This document shows, piece after piece, positions 34,176 to 50,379 of a stretch of 64,000 nt of DNA; the first letter of the stretch is position 1, and each line of letters begins with the position of its first letter. The notes beneath the pieces were generated by a model that worked only from the letters and a program-made list of their open reading frames with translations, had not been told where the DNA came from and did not search any database. Position numbers and translations under genes: made by a program. Location: positions 13,728,801 to 13,792,800 of the forward strand of contig OZ037767.1 in assembly GCA_964035545.1 (NCBI GenBank). Direction: 5' to 3'. This stretch comes from Bugula neritina. Taxonomy: Eukaryota > Bryozoa > Gymnolaemata > Cheilostomatida > Bugulidae.

Positions 34176-36974
34176 TTATACTGGCTTACCTGGGAACTCG
34201 GTATTAATGTCCATACTCAACGTTCTTGGTAAGGTTGGAGCTGGTTGTGAGATACGTCTGCCTTTGGCGATGTCAGCATAAGAAAAGGCTGAGCATCGTT
34301 TCTGAGGCACGAGGTCGGAACTATTTGCTTTACGCGCATTAATTCCTCCCACTATTCCGCCCTCGCAAAAGTTGATATTTGCGTGGGGTTCACAACTCCA
34401 ACATGTTATCGTACGGTTTTCCCCTAGACTTTCATGTGCGCCGCTTCTAACGCAGTCACATACGAAGTCTTTTAAATATGATGGGGGTTTCCTCGTACGC
34501 TGTCCCCTTTCTAGGGGGGGTGACACGCTTGCCGGTTCGTTAGTAGGGGCCTCTAATGGCGTCTCTACTTCACCGTTAGCGGTCACCTCTTCTTGTTCTC
34601 CGGATGGAGCCCCTCCCTCCGTGGGGGTTTGCACTTCCGGAACCGGCTCGGTTTCTGGAAGTGATGGAATTAGACTCGGCGGTGGCGGACACGCTTCTGT
34701 TGGCAAAAGCTGCCGCTCCTCTCTCACCAAGTGTTCTTCCCGCGGTATGACCACTTCGTATTCAGGTCCATGCCGCCGTCGCCCGCGCGTCGTTGTCTGC
34801 CTCCTGGGCTCTAACAACGGGGGGGCTTCTCCCACTCCGTCGGGGCTAGCCCAATACGGTTTCAAGCGAGACTCATTCTGGATAGACACCTGTCCTGAGC
34901 GCTCAATCTTGTACGTATGATTGGGCATAGCCTCGACGACCACGTAGGGCCCTACGAACTTAGGCTTCAGTTTATCAGCCTGTCCGCGACGCCTACGGTA
35001 ATTGACCATCCACACCTTATCTCCCGTTTGATAGAGAGGTGGTTCATCGGAATCTTCGTGCCGCACCTTCCACTGCTGTTGACGCAGTATATCGTGTGCG
35101 GCCTTCATCCGTTCCACTAGTTCACTGGCATACTCGTGAACCGAGTTGTCTTGCTCTGGAACGTGATAGGTGAGATGGTCAGGGACACGAGTCTCTCTCC
35201 CGAGCATCAAGAGGTTTGGGGTCTCACCAGTACTGGTGTGTGGGGTGCTACGGTATGCACGCATGACTTGCGGCAATACCGTATCCCACTCCTCTTGACC
35301 TCGTCCAAGGAGGAAACTCCGGAGTGCATCACCTAGCATCCGGTTGTTGCGCTCCACCACCCCGTTACCTTGAGGGTGGTAGGGGGTGGTCCTGCTCTGA
35401 TTTACTCCCCAGAGGTGGCAAAGGTCGCTCATCAGTTGAGACTGGAATTGAGCGCCTTGATCAGAGTGTATCTGTTCGGGAAGCCCAAAATAACAGAATA
35501 CATGTTGGTCTAGCGCCCTGGCCACTGTTGGGGCTGATGCATCTGGGATAGCCAGAGCATCCGCCCACCTAGTAAAGTGGTCGGTTAGTACTAGTATCCA
35601 ATTATTGCCTCTGGGGGTCAGGGGCATGGGTCCGACCGGGTCTACAGCGACTACTTGCCAGGGCCTACCAGCATATAGCCTCCGCCGTCCTGCTTCACCA
35701 GGGGGGCGGCTATGCTTACTGGCCTGGCAGATCTCACACTGTTTGACTCTGAGCCGGACGTCACGCTCCATCTGCGGCCAATACCACCGGAGTCGTAATT
35801 TGGATATCACTCTCTTGACCCCTGCGTGGGCCTGTTTGTGAGTATCCCAAATCAACTCACGGCGGATGGCCGTGGGGCAGACTACCCTCTTCCTTTCCGG
35901 GTGTCTGCCGCTGGCAGCTAGAGAGATGGTTAGCAACCCATCCTGCCCGATCCGCAGCGAGTCCCAACGCTGACAGTATAGCCGGAACTCGGCGCATCCC
36001 TGTCGTATGCGTTCCTCGCTGGGTCGTCGCCCTTCCCTTTTGGCCCGGTATATGTCTGCCACGACTCCAGGCAGCTCTTCTTGGAGCTTCTTCAGCTCTC
36101 GAACATTACCGGCCAATACAGGGTTGGCGCGGAGGTTTTGTACATCCTCCGGGGACTCATCAACTCTTTGTCTGAGTTGACCTTGGTCCCAGTCAAACGG
36201 TGCTCCGTGATGAGCCAGCGTCTCCAACTCGCATCGCGGGGGACCTCCATCCCTCCTCTCGATGTTGAGACACTGTTTGCAACCTCCGTCAGGTCGGCGA
36301 CTCAACCCATCCGCATTGCTGTGTCTCTTGCCCGGTCGATGTTCGATCCGGTATGAGAATTCAGCTAGGATTTCGAGCCACCGGGCGACCTGACTAGAGG
36401 GCTCTGCTCTCTTGCACAACCAGATCAGCGAGGCATGATCCGTACGCAGCCGGAACTTCCTGCCGTATAGGTATGGTCTGAAGTGCTTCACTGACTTGAT
36501 TACCGCCAGCAGCTCCTTGCGGGTAGTGCAGTAATTTCGTTCAGCGGGTGAGAGAGACTTGCTGTAGTAGGCTACTACTACCTCTCGGCCTTCCTGCACT
36601 TGTGACAGCACAGCGCCAACATTTTGGTCACTGGCGTCTGTGTCGAGGATGTACTCCAGAGTGGGGTCTGGGTAGGCCAAGATGGGTGCCGTTAGTAGGC
36701 AGCCCTTGAGGCGGTCGAACGCTTCTTGTTCGACTGTGGTCCACTGCCACGTCACTCCCTTTGCGGTGAGCCGGTTTAACGGCTGGGCTATGCCCGCAAA
36801 GTCTGGTATGTATTGCCTGTAATACCCTACCAGCCCCAAGAAAGCCCGGAGTCCGGTCAAGTCTTGGGGGTGACCCAGTCTTCTACCGCCCGTACCTTTT
36901 CGGGATCCGTTGCCACGCCGTTTCGACCGACAACGTGCCCCAGGTACTTGACCTCCGGCTGCAATAGAGCGCAC
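34176..36974 (-). CDS. pol: gypsy pol part 2: RNase H and integrase
   Basis: 932 codons from the first ATG, but the first 35 or so residues are out-of-frame read-through; the authentic text starts near 36870 (DLTGLRAFLGLVGYYRQY). RNase H shows DTDASDQNVGAVLSQ and TDHASLIWL. Integrase has the zinc-binding HxxxH and CEICQASKH, then the catalytic acids in VAVDPVGPM, HSDQGAQF and GVVERNNRM. A GPY/F-like segment (KPKFVGPYVV) and a 250-residue Pro/Glu-rich tail follow. The last codons contain a perfect splice donor (CCCAG then GTAAGC at 34189). The join to part 1 is frame-shifted at a short C run. Confidence 0.9.
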   Translation of the reverse strand: MRSIAAGGQVPGARCRSKRRGNGSRKGTGGRRLGHPQDLTGLRAFLGLVGYYRQYIPDFAGIAQPLNRLTAKGVTWQWTTVEQEAFDRLKGCLLTAPILAYPDPTLEYILDTDASDQNVGAVLSQVQEGREVVVAYYSKSLSPAERNYCTTRKELLAVIKSVKHFRPYLYGRKFRLRTDHASLIWLCKRAEPSSQVARWLEILAEFSYRIEHRPGKRHSNADGLSRRPDGGCKQCLNIERRDGGPPRCELETLAHHGAPFDWDQGQLRQRVDESPEDVQNLRANPVLAGNVRELKKLQEELPGVVADIYRAKREGRRPSEERIRQGCAEFRLYCQRWDSLRIGQDGLLTISLAASGRHPERKRVVCPTAIRRELIWDTHKQAHAGVKRVISKLRLRWYWPQMERDVRLRVKQCEICQASKHSRPPGEAGRRRLYAGRPWQVVAVDPVGPMPLTPRGNNWILVLTDHFTRWADALAIPDASAPTVARALDQHVFCYFGLPEQIHSDQGAQFQSQLMSDLCHLWGVNQSRTTPYHPQGNGVVERNNRMLGDALRSFLLGRGQEEWDTVLPQVMRAYRSTPHTSTGETPNLLMLGRETRVPDHLTYHVPEQDNSVHEYASELVERMKAAHDILRQQQWKVRHEDSDEPPLYQTGDKVWMVNYRRRRGQADKLKPKFVGPYVVVEAMPNHTYKIERSGQVSIQNESRLKPYWASPDGVGEAPPLLEPRRQTTTRGRRRHGPEYEVVIPREEHLVREERQLLPTEACPPPPSLIPSLPETEPVPEVQTPTEGGAPSGEQEEVTANGEVETPLEAPTNEPASVSPPLERGQRTRKPPSYLKDFVCDCVRSGAHESLGENRTITCWSCEPHANINFCEGGIVGGINARKANSSDLVPQKRCSAFSYADIAKGRRISQPAPTLPRTLSMDINTEFPGKPV

Positions 36975-38464
36975 TTGGAAGGTTTGAGCTTGAGACCGGC
37001 ACCTCGGAGTCTCTCGAAAACCTCCTGCAGACGACTGACATGTGTCTCGAAGTCTGGAGAGATTACGATGACATCATCGAGGTAGACCAGCAGTGTCTTC
37101 CAATGGAGTCCGCTAAGGACTTGTTCCATCAGCCTCTGGAAGGTGGCCGGGGCGGAGGTTAACCCGAAGGGCAGCACCTTCCACTTCCACAAACCGTCCC
37201 GTGTGATAAACGCCGCTTTCTCTTGGGCGTCGGGACTCAGAGGAACTTGCCAATAGCCGCTTAGCAAGTCTAACGTACTGAAGTACTTGCTGCCGGCTAG
37301 GGCGTCCAATGACTCGTCAATACGAGGTAGAGGGTAGGCGTCCTGTATGGTTACGCTATTGAGTTTGCGGTAGTCCACACAGAACCGCCAACTGCCGTCT
37401 TTCTTCCGGACCAGTACGACTGGCGAGCTCCACGCACTATGGGCGGGCTCTATCAGTCCCCGGTCCAGAAGATCCCGTACTTGTCGGCTAACCTCCTTCT
37501 CTTTCTCCGGCCCCAGCCTGCGCGTGGGCTGCCGGACAGGGACTGTCCCTGCAGTCAGCGGTATTTCGTGTCTGACAATTCCAGTCAGTCCCACGTCATG
37601 CTCTCCGCTGCTGAACACATCACCGTAGTCGCGTAGTAACTTAGCCATAGCTTGGCGTTCTCTGTTACTCGCGCAGCCGCCACTGGCTGTTTCGTATAAC
37701 TCCCGGAGATGTGTTGGGACTGCCCCTCGTCCCTGAATAGGGTGTCGAGGGGGTGCCTCCGTCGCGTCACCCAGCGACGGGCCCACGTCCTCTTCCTGGA
37801 CGGAATGGAACCGGCCCAGCATTGACCCAGCTGGGAGCTCAATGGGCTCGGTAAAGGGGTTGACACACTGCACTAAGACCTCCCCTCGCTCAGTTAGTCG
37901 GTTTAAACTACTGGCGAGTTGGATCCTTTCGTGCGCGCCTTCAACGACCCCGAGCCTGGCTATCCGGTTGCTGTTCACTCGGCAGTGGATAGTAGCTCTG
38001 GAGCGTCCGGGTACGGTGCAGTTTCGAACTACCTGAACACCGCCCACCAGAGGACGCCCAAACTTATCCACACAGGCGAGTTCTCGCCCGCCCATCAGCA
38101 CCACCGACTTACTAAAGTCTATTCGGCACTGGTGCTGCTTCAAGAAGGGCATTCCGAGGATAGCATCTTCCTCCAGTTGACCTATGATAAAGGTCTCCTG
38201 TACAGCCTGATCTCGGACACGCCCAGGGAGCTCGATAATACCATAAAAGGGGATACATGACCCGTCTGCCAGGGTGCCATGTTCCCCCGTATACAGTCGT
38301 ACTCTATCCCTGTCCCGGCGGGGCAGTGCCTCAAAGACTCTACGACTGAGAAGGTTGGTAGTACAACCGGAGTCGAGCAGGAAAGTGACGGCGTTGCCGG
38401 CCACCTTTCCGGGTAGGAAATAGCTCTCTCCATGTGGTTGTACTTTCACCCCCCCCCCCCGCAT
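36857..38464 (-). CDS. pol: gypsy pol part 1: protease and reverse transcriptase
   Basis: 535 codons from the first ATG. An aspartic protease starts with FLLDSGCTTNL (Asp near residue 31). Reverse transcriptase follows from about residue 310: SAWSSPVVLVRKKDGSWRFC, LDLLSGYWQVPLS, LPFGLTSAPATFQ and the active-site YLDD near residue 461. It ends in a stop near 36857, where the neighbouring frame carries on into RNase H. Its true amino end lies upstream in another frame, the change falling in a run of 12 C (plus strand 38449-38460). Confidence 0.9.
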   Translation of the reverse strand: MRGGGVKVQPHGESYFLPGKVAGNAVTFLLDSGCTTNLLSRRVFEALPRRDRDRVRLYTGEHGTLADGSCIPFYGIIELPGRVRDQAVQETFIIGQLEEDAILGMPFLKQHQCRIDFSKSVVLMGGRELACVDKFGRPLVGGVQVVRNCTVPGRSRATIHCRVNSNRIARLGVVEGAHERIQLASSLNRLTERGEVLVQCVNPFTEPIELPAGSMLGRFHSVQEEDVGPSLGDATEAPPRHPIQGRGAVPTHLRELYETASGGCASNRERQAMAKLLRDYGDVFSSGEHDVGLTGIVRHEIPLTAGTVPVRQPTRRLGPEKEKEVSRQVRDLLDRGLIEPAHSAWSSPVVLVRKKDGSWRFCVDYRKLNSVTIQDAYPLPRIDESLDALAGSKYFSTLDLLSGYWQVPLSPDAQEKAAFITRDGLWKWKVLPFGLTSAPATFQRLMEQVLSGLHWKTLLVYLDDVIVISPDFETHVSRLQEVFERLRGAGLKLKPSKCALLQPEVKYLGHVVGRNGVATDPEKVRAVEDWVTPKT

Positions 38465-38752
38465 GTGCTGTCCCGGTTTGACAGGACGGCGGGGGTTTCA
38501 CCCGTGGTTCACGGGGCTTCCGGCGGCGAGGTTGGTGCCGGCGGGGTTTGGGCCTCTCCACTGGGCCTTCTGGCTCCATTTCAGTGGCGGGCTCCTCTTC
38601 CCGAGGTAACCGGTAAAACCGGTTAGCGAGTGGCAGGGAGAAGGTACTTGGCCGTTGTGCGGGCCTACTAGTCCTGCGTGGTACCTGCCACTCGGGTGGA
38701 GTGTTCCGTCGTGTCCGTACGGACAGACGACGGCGTGTTCCACCATACTCCT

Positions 38753-39619
38753 TCAGTTGCGGCCCGCGGGGAGGGAGAGTGTCCGCGGGCCGTGACAGTT
38801 TAACGCCCCCTGGTATTGGGGTCGTCTTTTCTGTCCCTGGTCCTGATCAGCGCTACTCCAGCCCTGCCCCACAGGCGTTGGGGGCACCCGCAGGGCCTGA
38901 CCGGGGCCAGCACCGGCCAGAATGGTTACCAGTTGTCCCAGCATCTCTACCATACGGTCCACTTCGGCTTCCAGCGGGAGGGCTTCGGGACCTGTCGTAG
39001 CCCTGGCAGCGCTGACTCCAACTACTGGTGGGTTCCTTTGTGCTCGATGCATTTGGGTAGCCAACAGGTAAGCTTCTCCAGCCTTCAGGGCATCCTCTAT
39101 TCTGGTTATCCCTTTAGCTCGTAGGTGATGGTCTAGGCCCAGGTCGTTTAGTGACTGGACAAAGGCGTCATAGGTGTAACGCTCTTGGTGTTGTGCTGGC
39201 AGATCGCTATATGCAATCTGCGCCAGCTTCTTCACCGTCGCGGCATGTTCTTGCAGCGAGGTCCGCGGGGTGCGGCACAATCTCTCTAGCTTGGTCCTAG
39301 CGTCTATTACGGAGATGCCAAAACGGGCCCGCAGCGCAGCCAGTATTCCGTCTACGTCCGTTCCCACTCCGTACGGCTTGGCTTGCTCCGTCACCGCTCT
39401 CCGCAATTGAATAAGGGCCACTCTATGCGGCCATTGAGCAACCTCCATTACCTCTCTAAATTCTTGTATAAATTGTTCGACATCTTCCGACCCAGTAAAG
39501 GTGGGAGCTTTCAAGCAATGTCTATAAGCTTCTTCTCCCTCACGATTCACAGGATTAACAGCATTTCTACGCTCACCTTCTACTGGGGGTGGTTGCATTC
39601 TAGTATTTTCAGTCTCCAT
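38753..39619 (-). CDS. gag: gypsy gag
   Basis: 288 residues starting 34 bases inside the 5' LTR. The capsid-like region (APTFTGSEDVEQFIQEFREV, LRARFGISVIDARTKLERL, YDAFVQSLNDLGLDHHLRAK) is typical of Ty3/gypsy gag. No intact CCHC knuckle remains: only NCHG is seen just before the stop, after which the next frame stays open through an Arg-rich segment toward the protease. Gag probably hands over to pol by a frame change there. Confidence 0.85.
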   Translation of the reverse strand: METENTRMQPPPVEGERRNAVNPVNREGEEAYRHCLKAPTFTGSEDVEQFIQEFREVMEVAQWPHRVALIQLRRAVTEQAKPYGVGTDVDGILAALRARFGISVIDARTKLERLCRTPRTSLQEHAATVKKLAQIAYSDLPAQHQERYTYDAFVQSLNDLGLDHHLRAKGITRIEDALKAGEAYLLATQMHRAQRNPPVVGVSAARATTGPEALPLEAEVDRMVEMLGQLVTILAGAGPGQALRVPPTPVGQGWSSADQDQGQKRRPQYQGALNCHGPRTLSLPAGRN

Positions 39620-39634
39620 CTTTGATATACACTA

Positions 39635-39652
39635 TCCCACCGCTGCCACCAC
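39635..39652 (-). other. primer-binding site of gypsy element
   Basis: Minus strand GTGGTGGCAGCGGTGGGA directly after the 5' LTR. Primer tRNA not assigned. Confidence 0.6.
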
Positions 39653-39958
39653 TGTTATGTTTTTCAGATTTAGGGTTGATGTGTCACCAAGAGAGTCTAT
39701 TTATCACTAGAGAAACTTCACCGAGTTAAGTCGAGTAGATATCGTTATATTTTAATACAAGAATACATAATAAAATCTAATGTACAACAGTAATGATACG
39801 CACGTCTATTTAATTTACAGCACTATCCTCAACTGAGCTAGTAGCGCGAAGCTGCTACTATTACTCATAAAACAGCCTAGCTAATTGGCTAATACATTGT
39901 TCCGGGTCAATACGCAACCTTGCGTATTGTGTTGCTGGTAGCTCCACGAGCCACCACA
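39653..39958 (-). repeat. 5' LTR of gypsy element
   Basis: 306 bp; no difference from 30903-31208 seen by eye. Followed on the right by ATAT. Confidence 0.95.
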
Positions 39959-41445
39959 ATATAGCTAAATATTTTAGTTCAAGGTGACCACGGCCGTATT
40001 TTATTTTTAAATTACCGAGAGCTCACAACTCCGTCATCAGTTCGTATGTATTATTGGCCAATCATGCAATGAACCTGTGTGCATAAATCAATACTAATGC
40101 CACAAATCTTATTTTCTTTCTTCTAAAGTGCACACATATTCAACTCGACCGCTGTGTATTTCAGCCACTAATAATTATAAATTATACATGGCTACCCGTT
40201 CAGAAACACAGCAGTCTAGGTGAGAATATATTATACAACTTGTATACATAATTATTAATTTTACATCTTTACTCATGAATTATATAGGCTATAGCATTAT
40301 ATAGCTCAGTCATAAAAGAAAATGATATGCAACATTGGTGATACAACATTTTTAATGTTTATTTATAAACAGGATGAAGACCCTTACCTCATATGCAGAT
40401 CAAGGTAGCAGACAAGCTAGGCTATATGGAGGACAATGATAGACAATAACTCAGTGGGTTTAGGTAACAAAACATGCAGTTCATTGAAGGTTTTATGGCT
40501 ACTAATGATTATCCATCAACTTAATAACACATAGAGAAAGCATGTCTGCACCACCCATTTTTGATCTATGTAAATGAGTACGTGGGTGTGTGTGTAGTAA
40601 TTGTGCTTTATGGTTTCCTAAAAAAGTTGTGCTTATTGTATGGTAAATGAAAAGTTAAAATCTGTTTATTATCTAATTAACATCCCGCCTTAAAAACTAA
40701 ATGCAGAGAAATAAAGCATGTTTAAAAAATAACAATATTTTCCATATAGTATAAATGGTATAACTGGTATAAATTGGTATAACTTATGGGTAGAGGGTAG
40801 AGAACATCTTGCCCTCATAGACCGGCAATACAACTCTATCAAATAATCAATTACTCTTAATAAAACATACAAAGTTATGTAATTAAAACATAAATAATCA
40901 GCACAGAGAAGTGCAGAAGCCATGCATGCACATGAAATGTGTAAAAATCATATCCTGATATTCTATATAACATCTTATATAATATTCCATCCAGTACTTC
41001 ATAAAATACTTCAAATTAATTCTTGAGCAGTCCAAACACTTGACTTCTTCTAAAAGTTTGCAGTCCTGAATATCGTCCCAGCCCATAAAGTTAAGTAAGA
41101 TCTTCAAATTTGAGTTGCAGACAATATTGTATGATAGAGGAAATACAACCTAGTCAATGAGTCAGTTGATCTCGTAGCACCTTTTTCAGTCTTAAATTCA
41201 GTGAAGTACGGTTGAACACAATTTCTCAAATAACAAATACCCAGTAAATGAGTATCTGTTATCATGTCCATTTTTTCATATTTCCCAAAGATAAATACAG
41301 CGTTAAATACTGCGCCATAAAGACACATATGCGTATGGTATACACAGCATTGCGTCGACACCACAATAAAATATACATATTGATAACTAAGCCATGATGA
41401 TTATATGATTCCCAACAGCAGTATGGAGAGATTCAGCCTTGGCCT
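39959..41445. other. spacer between gypsy element and EGLN 3' end
   Basis: AT-rich, should contain the EGLN 3' untranslated region in its right part. No gene or repeat family recognised. Confidence 0.5.
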
Positions 41446-46033
<4,588 letters not shown>

Positions 46034-47259
46034 GATGGGCAAACAAAAACCATCTGTCAAGTTTATTGGTTAAACCACTGAGTCTAGCTATAAAACATAA
46101 ACCCATTTTATTCCAGCATATATTATGAAGCAAGCATAAAATAGCACTGGATGCAAGAGGAAAAACTGCCATTCATGGAATAATTTGAAGTACTTGAAAC
46201 ATGACACAAATTATTACACACGGCAACATATTAAGTAGAAGAGTTACCGTTGAGTTTAGTGTTGATGAATTCGTAATGTGTGCCCAGATGCTAGTTGATA
46301 ATTATTAGACAAATATTGGATCTAAATTTACGCGTATTTTCATAAGCCACATGGAAGTGACAGGAAGTTAGATTGTAGGGGTTTGCACAGAAGAAATTCT
46401 TACCCAATTAACAGAAAGAAAATATTAAAGGAAACTAATATATTGAAAGGATTTGTTTACACATTTATGTATATATACAACAAGGGGATACAATTCTAAT
46501 ATACTAGAAGTGAAAAGGCATACAGTTTGGTAAATTTTATTAACAGTAACAACTGCCACTGTCACTTTCTTTTGAAGTGCCAATAACTGCTTGAAGTTTG
46601 TAGATCGCATTTTAAAATAAAAACTAAAACCCGTTTTTAGCCCTAAGCTTATTCCACTGTCAATATCTCAAAACTGATTAAATATAAGTTGCATTTAGTT
46701 TAGTGAATGCCAGACACCAACGCACACTAATACTTGTGTGCACTGATACTTATACTGTGATAGTGATAATAAATAGCAACATAAACTTTTTAATTTCAGA
46801 ATTAGAGCAGCAATTTACAAATCTTCCCTTGATGAATTATTGGCTATAGGCATAACATTAACAACTAGGTTGATTTTGATTTTAAAATTAAATTAAACTT
46901 ATTTTGCTTTTACTAAAAGTAAAAAGCCAACCTAAGAATAAACTCAAAATCTGAAATTAGGTACTGTCAATAGTAGACAGAAGCAGTACGGTGTAATAAC
47001 AAAATCTGCTACTGAATGAATAAATACATAATATTTGAAAATGTGTGATATACGCTTTTACTTTCAATAAAAAATATTCAATAGAGTATTATTTATATCA
47101 CTTTATTAAATTTTATATTATTTTCATATTACAAAATATGCAGAGTATTTTGATAGCACTAGCGTAAGAGTTTACCAGTAACAACATCAGTTAAACAGCG
47201 GACAAAATTATTAACTAATCACACTAAAATTTAAAACCAATTACAATTACACTCGAGAG
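46034..47259. other. EGLN upstream spacer
   Basis: AT-rich. Should contain the EGLN promoter; no element is clear. No gene seen. Confidence 0.5.
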
Positions 47260-48543
47260 CAGTAGTTCCCAATCTGAAGAGAAGTCCTCCCGAGGAGTTG
47301 GGATTTTTCATTTTTAGGGGGTAATTTCACATTTAAAAATTTCATGCTGGTTGCTAACGAATTTTGATTCTAAGTTTTGATCTAAGTTTACTTCTACATG
47401 CATGTGTCTACTCTAACTGCTACTTGTACTACTGTAAATGAAGGGTAAACAGTTTTTTGAAAGCAAAACCCAACAAGAACTTCTAACAGCCATGCAAGTT
47501 GATCTAAATAAACTATACTATCATACTGCATATAATACTTTGCAGATATATTTGCTACACCAAATAATCTGAACCTAAAAATGCATGAGTGTAATCATCA
47601 CATCATTGCTTTTCATAGTAGCATCAATGCTTTCAAAGCTGAACAGAAGTCGTGGTAGACACGATTTTAGGTAAAAATGGCGCACTGATGTTAAATTTTC
47701 CCAAACCCTAAACTTCCACTCCAAACCCAAACTCCCATTGCAAGCTCGAACCCTAAACCACCACAAGCCTAACCCCCAACTTCAATATTGAAAATTGGCC
47801 ATCTTTACCTACTTTTCCATTTGTGCCATTATTACATGTGCCAGTTTTACCTGTGCCATTTTTACAGGCACATATTCATATACAAATATTGTGTCTTTCT
47901 CCATTCTCAATGAATTATTAGGAAAAGAGCATGTTCCAGAATTTTTTACAAAACATTTCTGAGCATCTTTCTGAACTCGTAGATCTTGAAGTTACCTTTT
48001 TAAAAGGAAAAGATTCTCAACGTGACCCATTCCAAATGAGTCACACAAGGATTTTGAAATTCTCTTAATTGAGATAGTTAATAATTCTGCAATGAAATCT
48101 TTACCAATTGACGCGATCCAAAGCAAAGTCTATTCACTCATAGTGACAAAGCACTAAGAATTTTGGTCTTATTCAGCACTACCTTTCAATAATATGTGAG
48201 ATTATTATCAGTACTACTAAAAATGAGAAGAGAAACCGCTTTTCTTTGCAAAGTTACCGAGATGTGCCATGTCAAAAATTGAGCCAGCAAGCTGGCACAA
48301 AACTCTCGTCTGCAGCCATCACATTATTAATAACTAACTGCTCCATGTTTTATACATGCATAATAATATTGCAACCAATATATTATAATCAAATGTTTTA
48401 GAAAAATATAGATTTTTATCACAATATGTTATGTCCTTTTTTTAAAGTAGGCTACATATAAATTGTAATTTTTGAAAGGGAGAAATTAATAGTAAACTTT
48501 AATGAAAGGGGGAATAGTATAAAAAAAAGGTTGGGAACCACTG
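47260..48543. mobile_element. hAT-like non-autonomous element
   Basis: Left end CAGTAGTTCCCAATCTG, right end read inward CAGTGGTTCCCAACCTTTT: the CAGTGGTTCCCAACC-type terminus is characteristic of hAT elements. The ends match at about 13 of 15 positions. No matching 8-bp flanks are visible, so it is old or one end is displaced. No transposase reading frame. Confidence 0.6.
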
Positions 48544-50379
48544 ATGTACAATGACTATAAAACTAAAAGTTAAAGTACAATCATCAGTGAAAGTGAGTAT
48601 CATAATTACTGTAACAGGTATACTTATACTATAATATTAATAGTATTATAGTATAAGGGGTTTCTGTCACTCCGTACACAAACTGCTGTACACAAAATGA
48701 ATAATGAATTAACTCTAAACCTAAATAATAAAATTAAGTATCAAGAAAATATAAAATAAATGTGCATTTATATGTTAATTTATAGCCTATTGATGTGTAC
48801 GAAACGACCTGAAAAAGTGGGTAGGAAATGACTTATGTACGAAATGACCTGCACCCAGTATAATTATACATGCAACTGTTATAGTAATTGTAGTTAATGT
48901 TGTTGTTTGTTTGTTCTGTTAGAACCTTTAGACCCCTATATATGGGGAAGTGAAGAACTATAATTATAATAATCATAATGATAATGTAAATAATATTGAT
49001 AAAAATATAATTCAAAGTTAAAATCAATCACAATGTGATTTTAATGTCTATTACAGCTACACCACAAATTAAATCCAAAATAAATTCAATTAAATAGAAA
49101 AATGATAATCATAATGATAATGATAATCATGATGCAAATTAATAAATAACTTAACAGCCAAAAAAGCTGACAATGCTGATTCGAATGAAACTAAAAACAA
49201 AAAACAAATGACACTCACACTAATTTTAAGTTTAACAGTAACACTTAACAGTTATACTTATTGTTAACACTTAACAGACTCAGAGTCAGAGTGAGCGTGA
49301 CTGTGAGAGCCACTCTCACTCTCAGAGTGAGTGAGCGTGAGACTGAGTGTGACAGACTCACAGTCACCCTCAGAGTAAGAGATTAATTAATTACGAAATT
49401 CTTATCTTAAAATTTTCTGAAAAATAACTAACAAGTAATGAACTTGAAACTAAAAGTTGTACGTGACACGGACAACGACTGCAAAATACAAGTTGAAGTA
49501 GCAAAACATTACATTACAGGAAGTACAAGTGTTTCCTAGTAACTTAATTTCTAACAGAGACGTCGTCAACAACAAAAAATTAAACTCCAGTTTTTAATTT
49601 TATAAAATAATTTTGATTTCACTACAGTTTTAATTGTTATTATTGTAAACTATAAAAAGACACTAGAAATTTCCACATAATTTTGATTACCCTTCTGTTA
49701 AACATTAGTATTGCTTAGGTACTTAAATTTTCTCCTTGTCACGTGCGCAAAAAGATGTTCTTCAATTTCAAGGTTGGATTCTTTTTCAGTTTTTTGTATT
49801 TGAAATTAAACTCTGGCTTTGCTCGGATTGGCTGTTTGGCGTAGAACTAACCTTTACAGTTTGAAATAGACATTTTAACATTATTTGCGTTCCTACCAGT
49901 TTAATAATAATTGTGTTATTCTACAGTTTCAAACATAAAGTTGAGCATTTTCATTTTGATCTTCGTTGCCAACGTGAAACTTTGAAACTTGAAGTTGAAG
50001 TTAAACTCAGTTAAAGTGAGTTAACGCCATCACCATGGCTGTTGCGGTTGCCCATTCTTATTCTGGCTCAGTAATTCACGTTCACATTGCCAAGTTGAAG
50101 TTGGACTGTTAGCGTTGCAGTTTTCTCTTCGGCTTCAGTTTTACTTTTACTTTTAGGTCATTTTGGTTTTGATTTAGTTTAAGCTAAACTCTAAGTTTTA
50201 GTTTAGATTGTCATTGTAATAGTAGTACTAATGTAAAATTAATTTAAAATATTAATAGATGATAATAATCATAAGGAATATGATAATTTTGACAAGTATT
50301 ATTACTTATTAAGCTTTGTAAATGTAATGCTAGACATAATTATAATAATTTGTAGAAAAGCTAAATCAAAAGCAACCTG
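48544..50379. other. cryptically simple spacer
   Basis: Scrambled short words (GATAATCATAATG, CAGAGTGAGCGTGAGACTG, GAAACTTGAAGTTGAAGTT) in changing composition, much like 29360-30902. The TTC27 5' exons were looked for here and not found. Confidence 0.5.

Larger units (their letters stand above)
30903..39958 (-). mobile_element. Ty3/gypsy LTR retrotransposon with post-pol ORFs
   Basis: Two 306-bp LTRs (30903-31208 and 39653-39958) that look identical bound a minus-strand element with gag, protease, reverse transcriptase, RNase H and integrase in Ty3/gypsy order. The flanking ATAT (30899-30902, 39959-39962) is a likely 4-bp target duplication. Primer-binding site and polypurine tract are next to the LTRs. 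Downstream of pol are two further overlapping reading frames. The 3' untranslated part was later hit by a hAT-like element (31284-32883). GC content is much higher than in the host genes nearby. Confidence 0.95.

Noticed and set aside
34372-38260. Many plus-strand open frames across the gypsy element
   Set aside because: GC-rich antisense shadows of the minus-strand pol.
47260-48543. Autonomous hAT transposon
   Set aside because: Termini fit hAT, but there is no transposase frame and the 8-bp flanks do not match.
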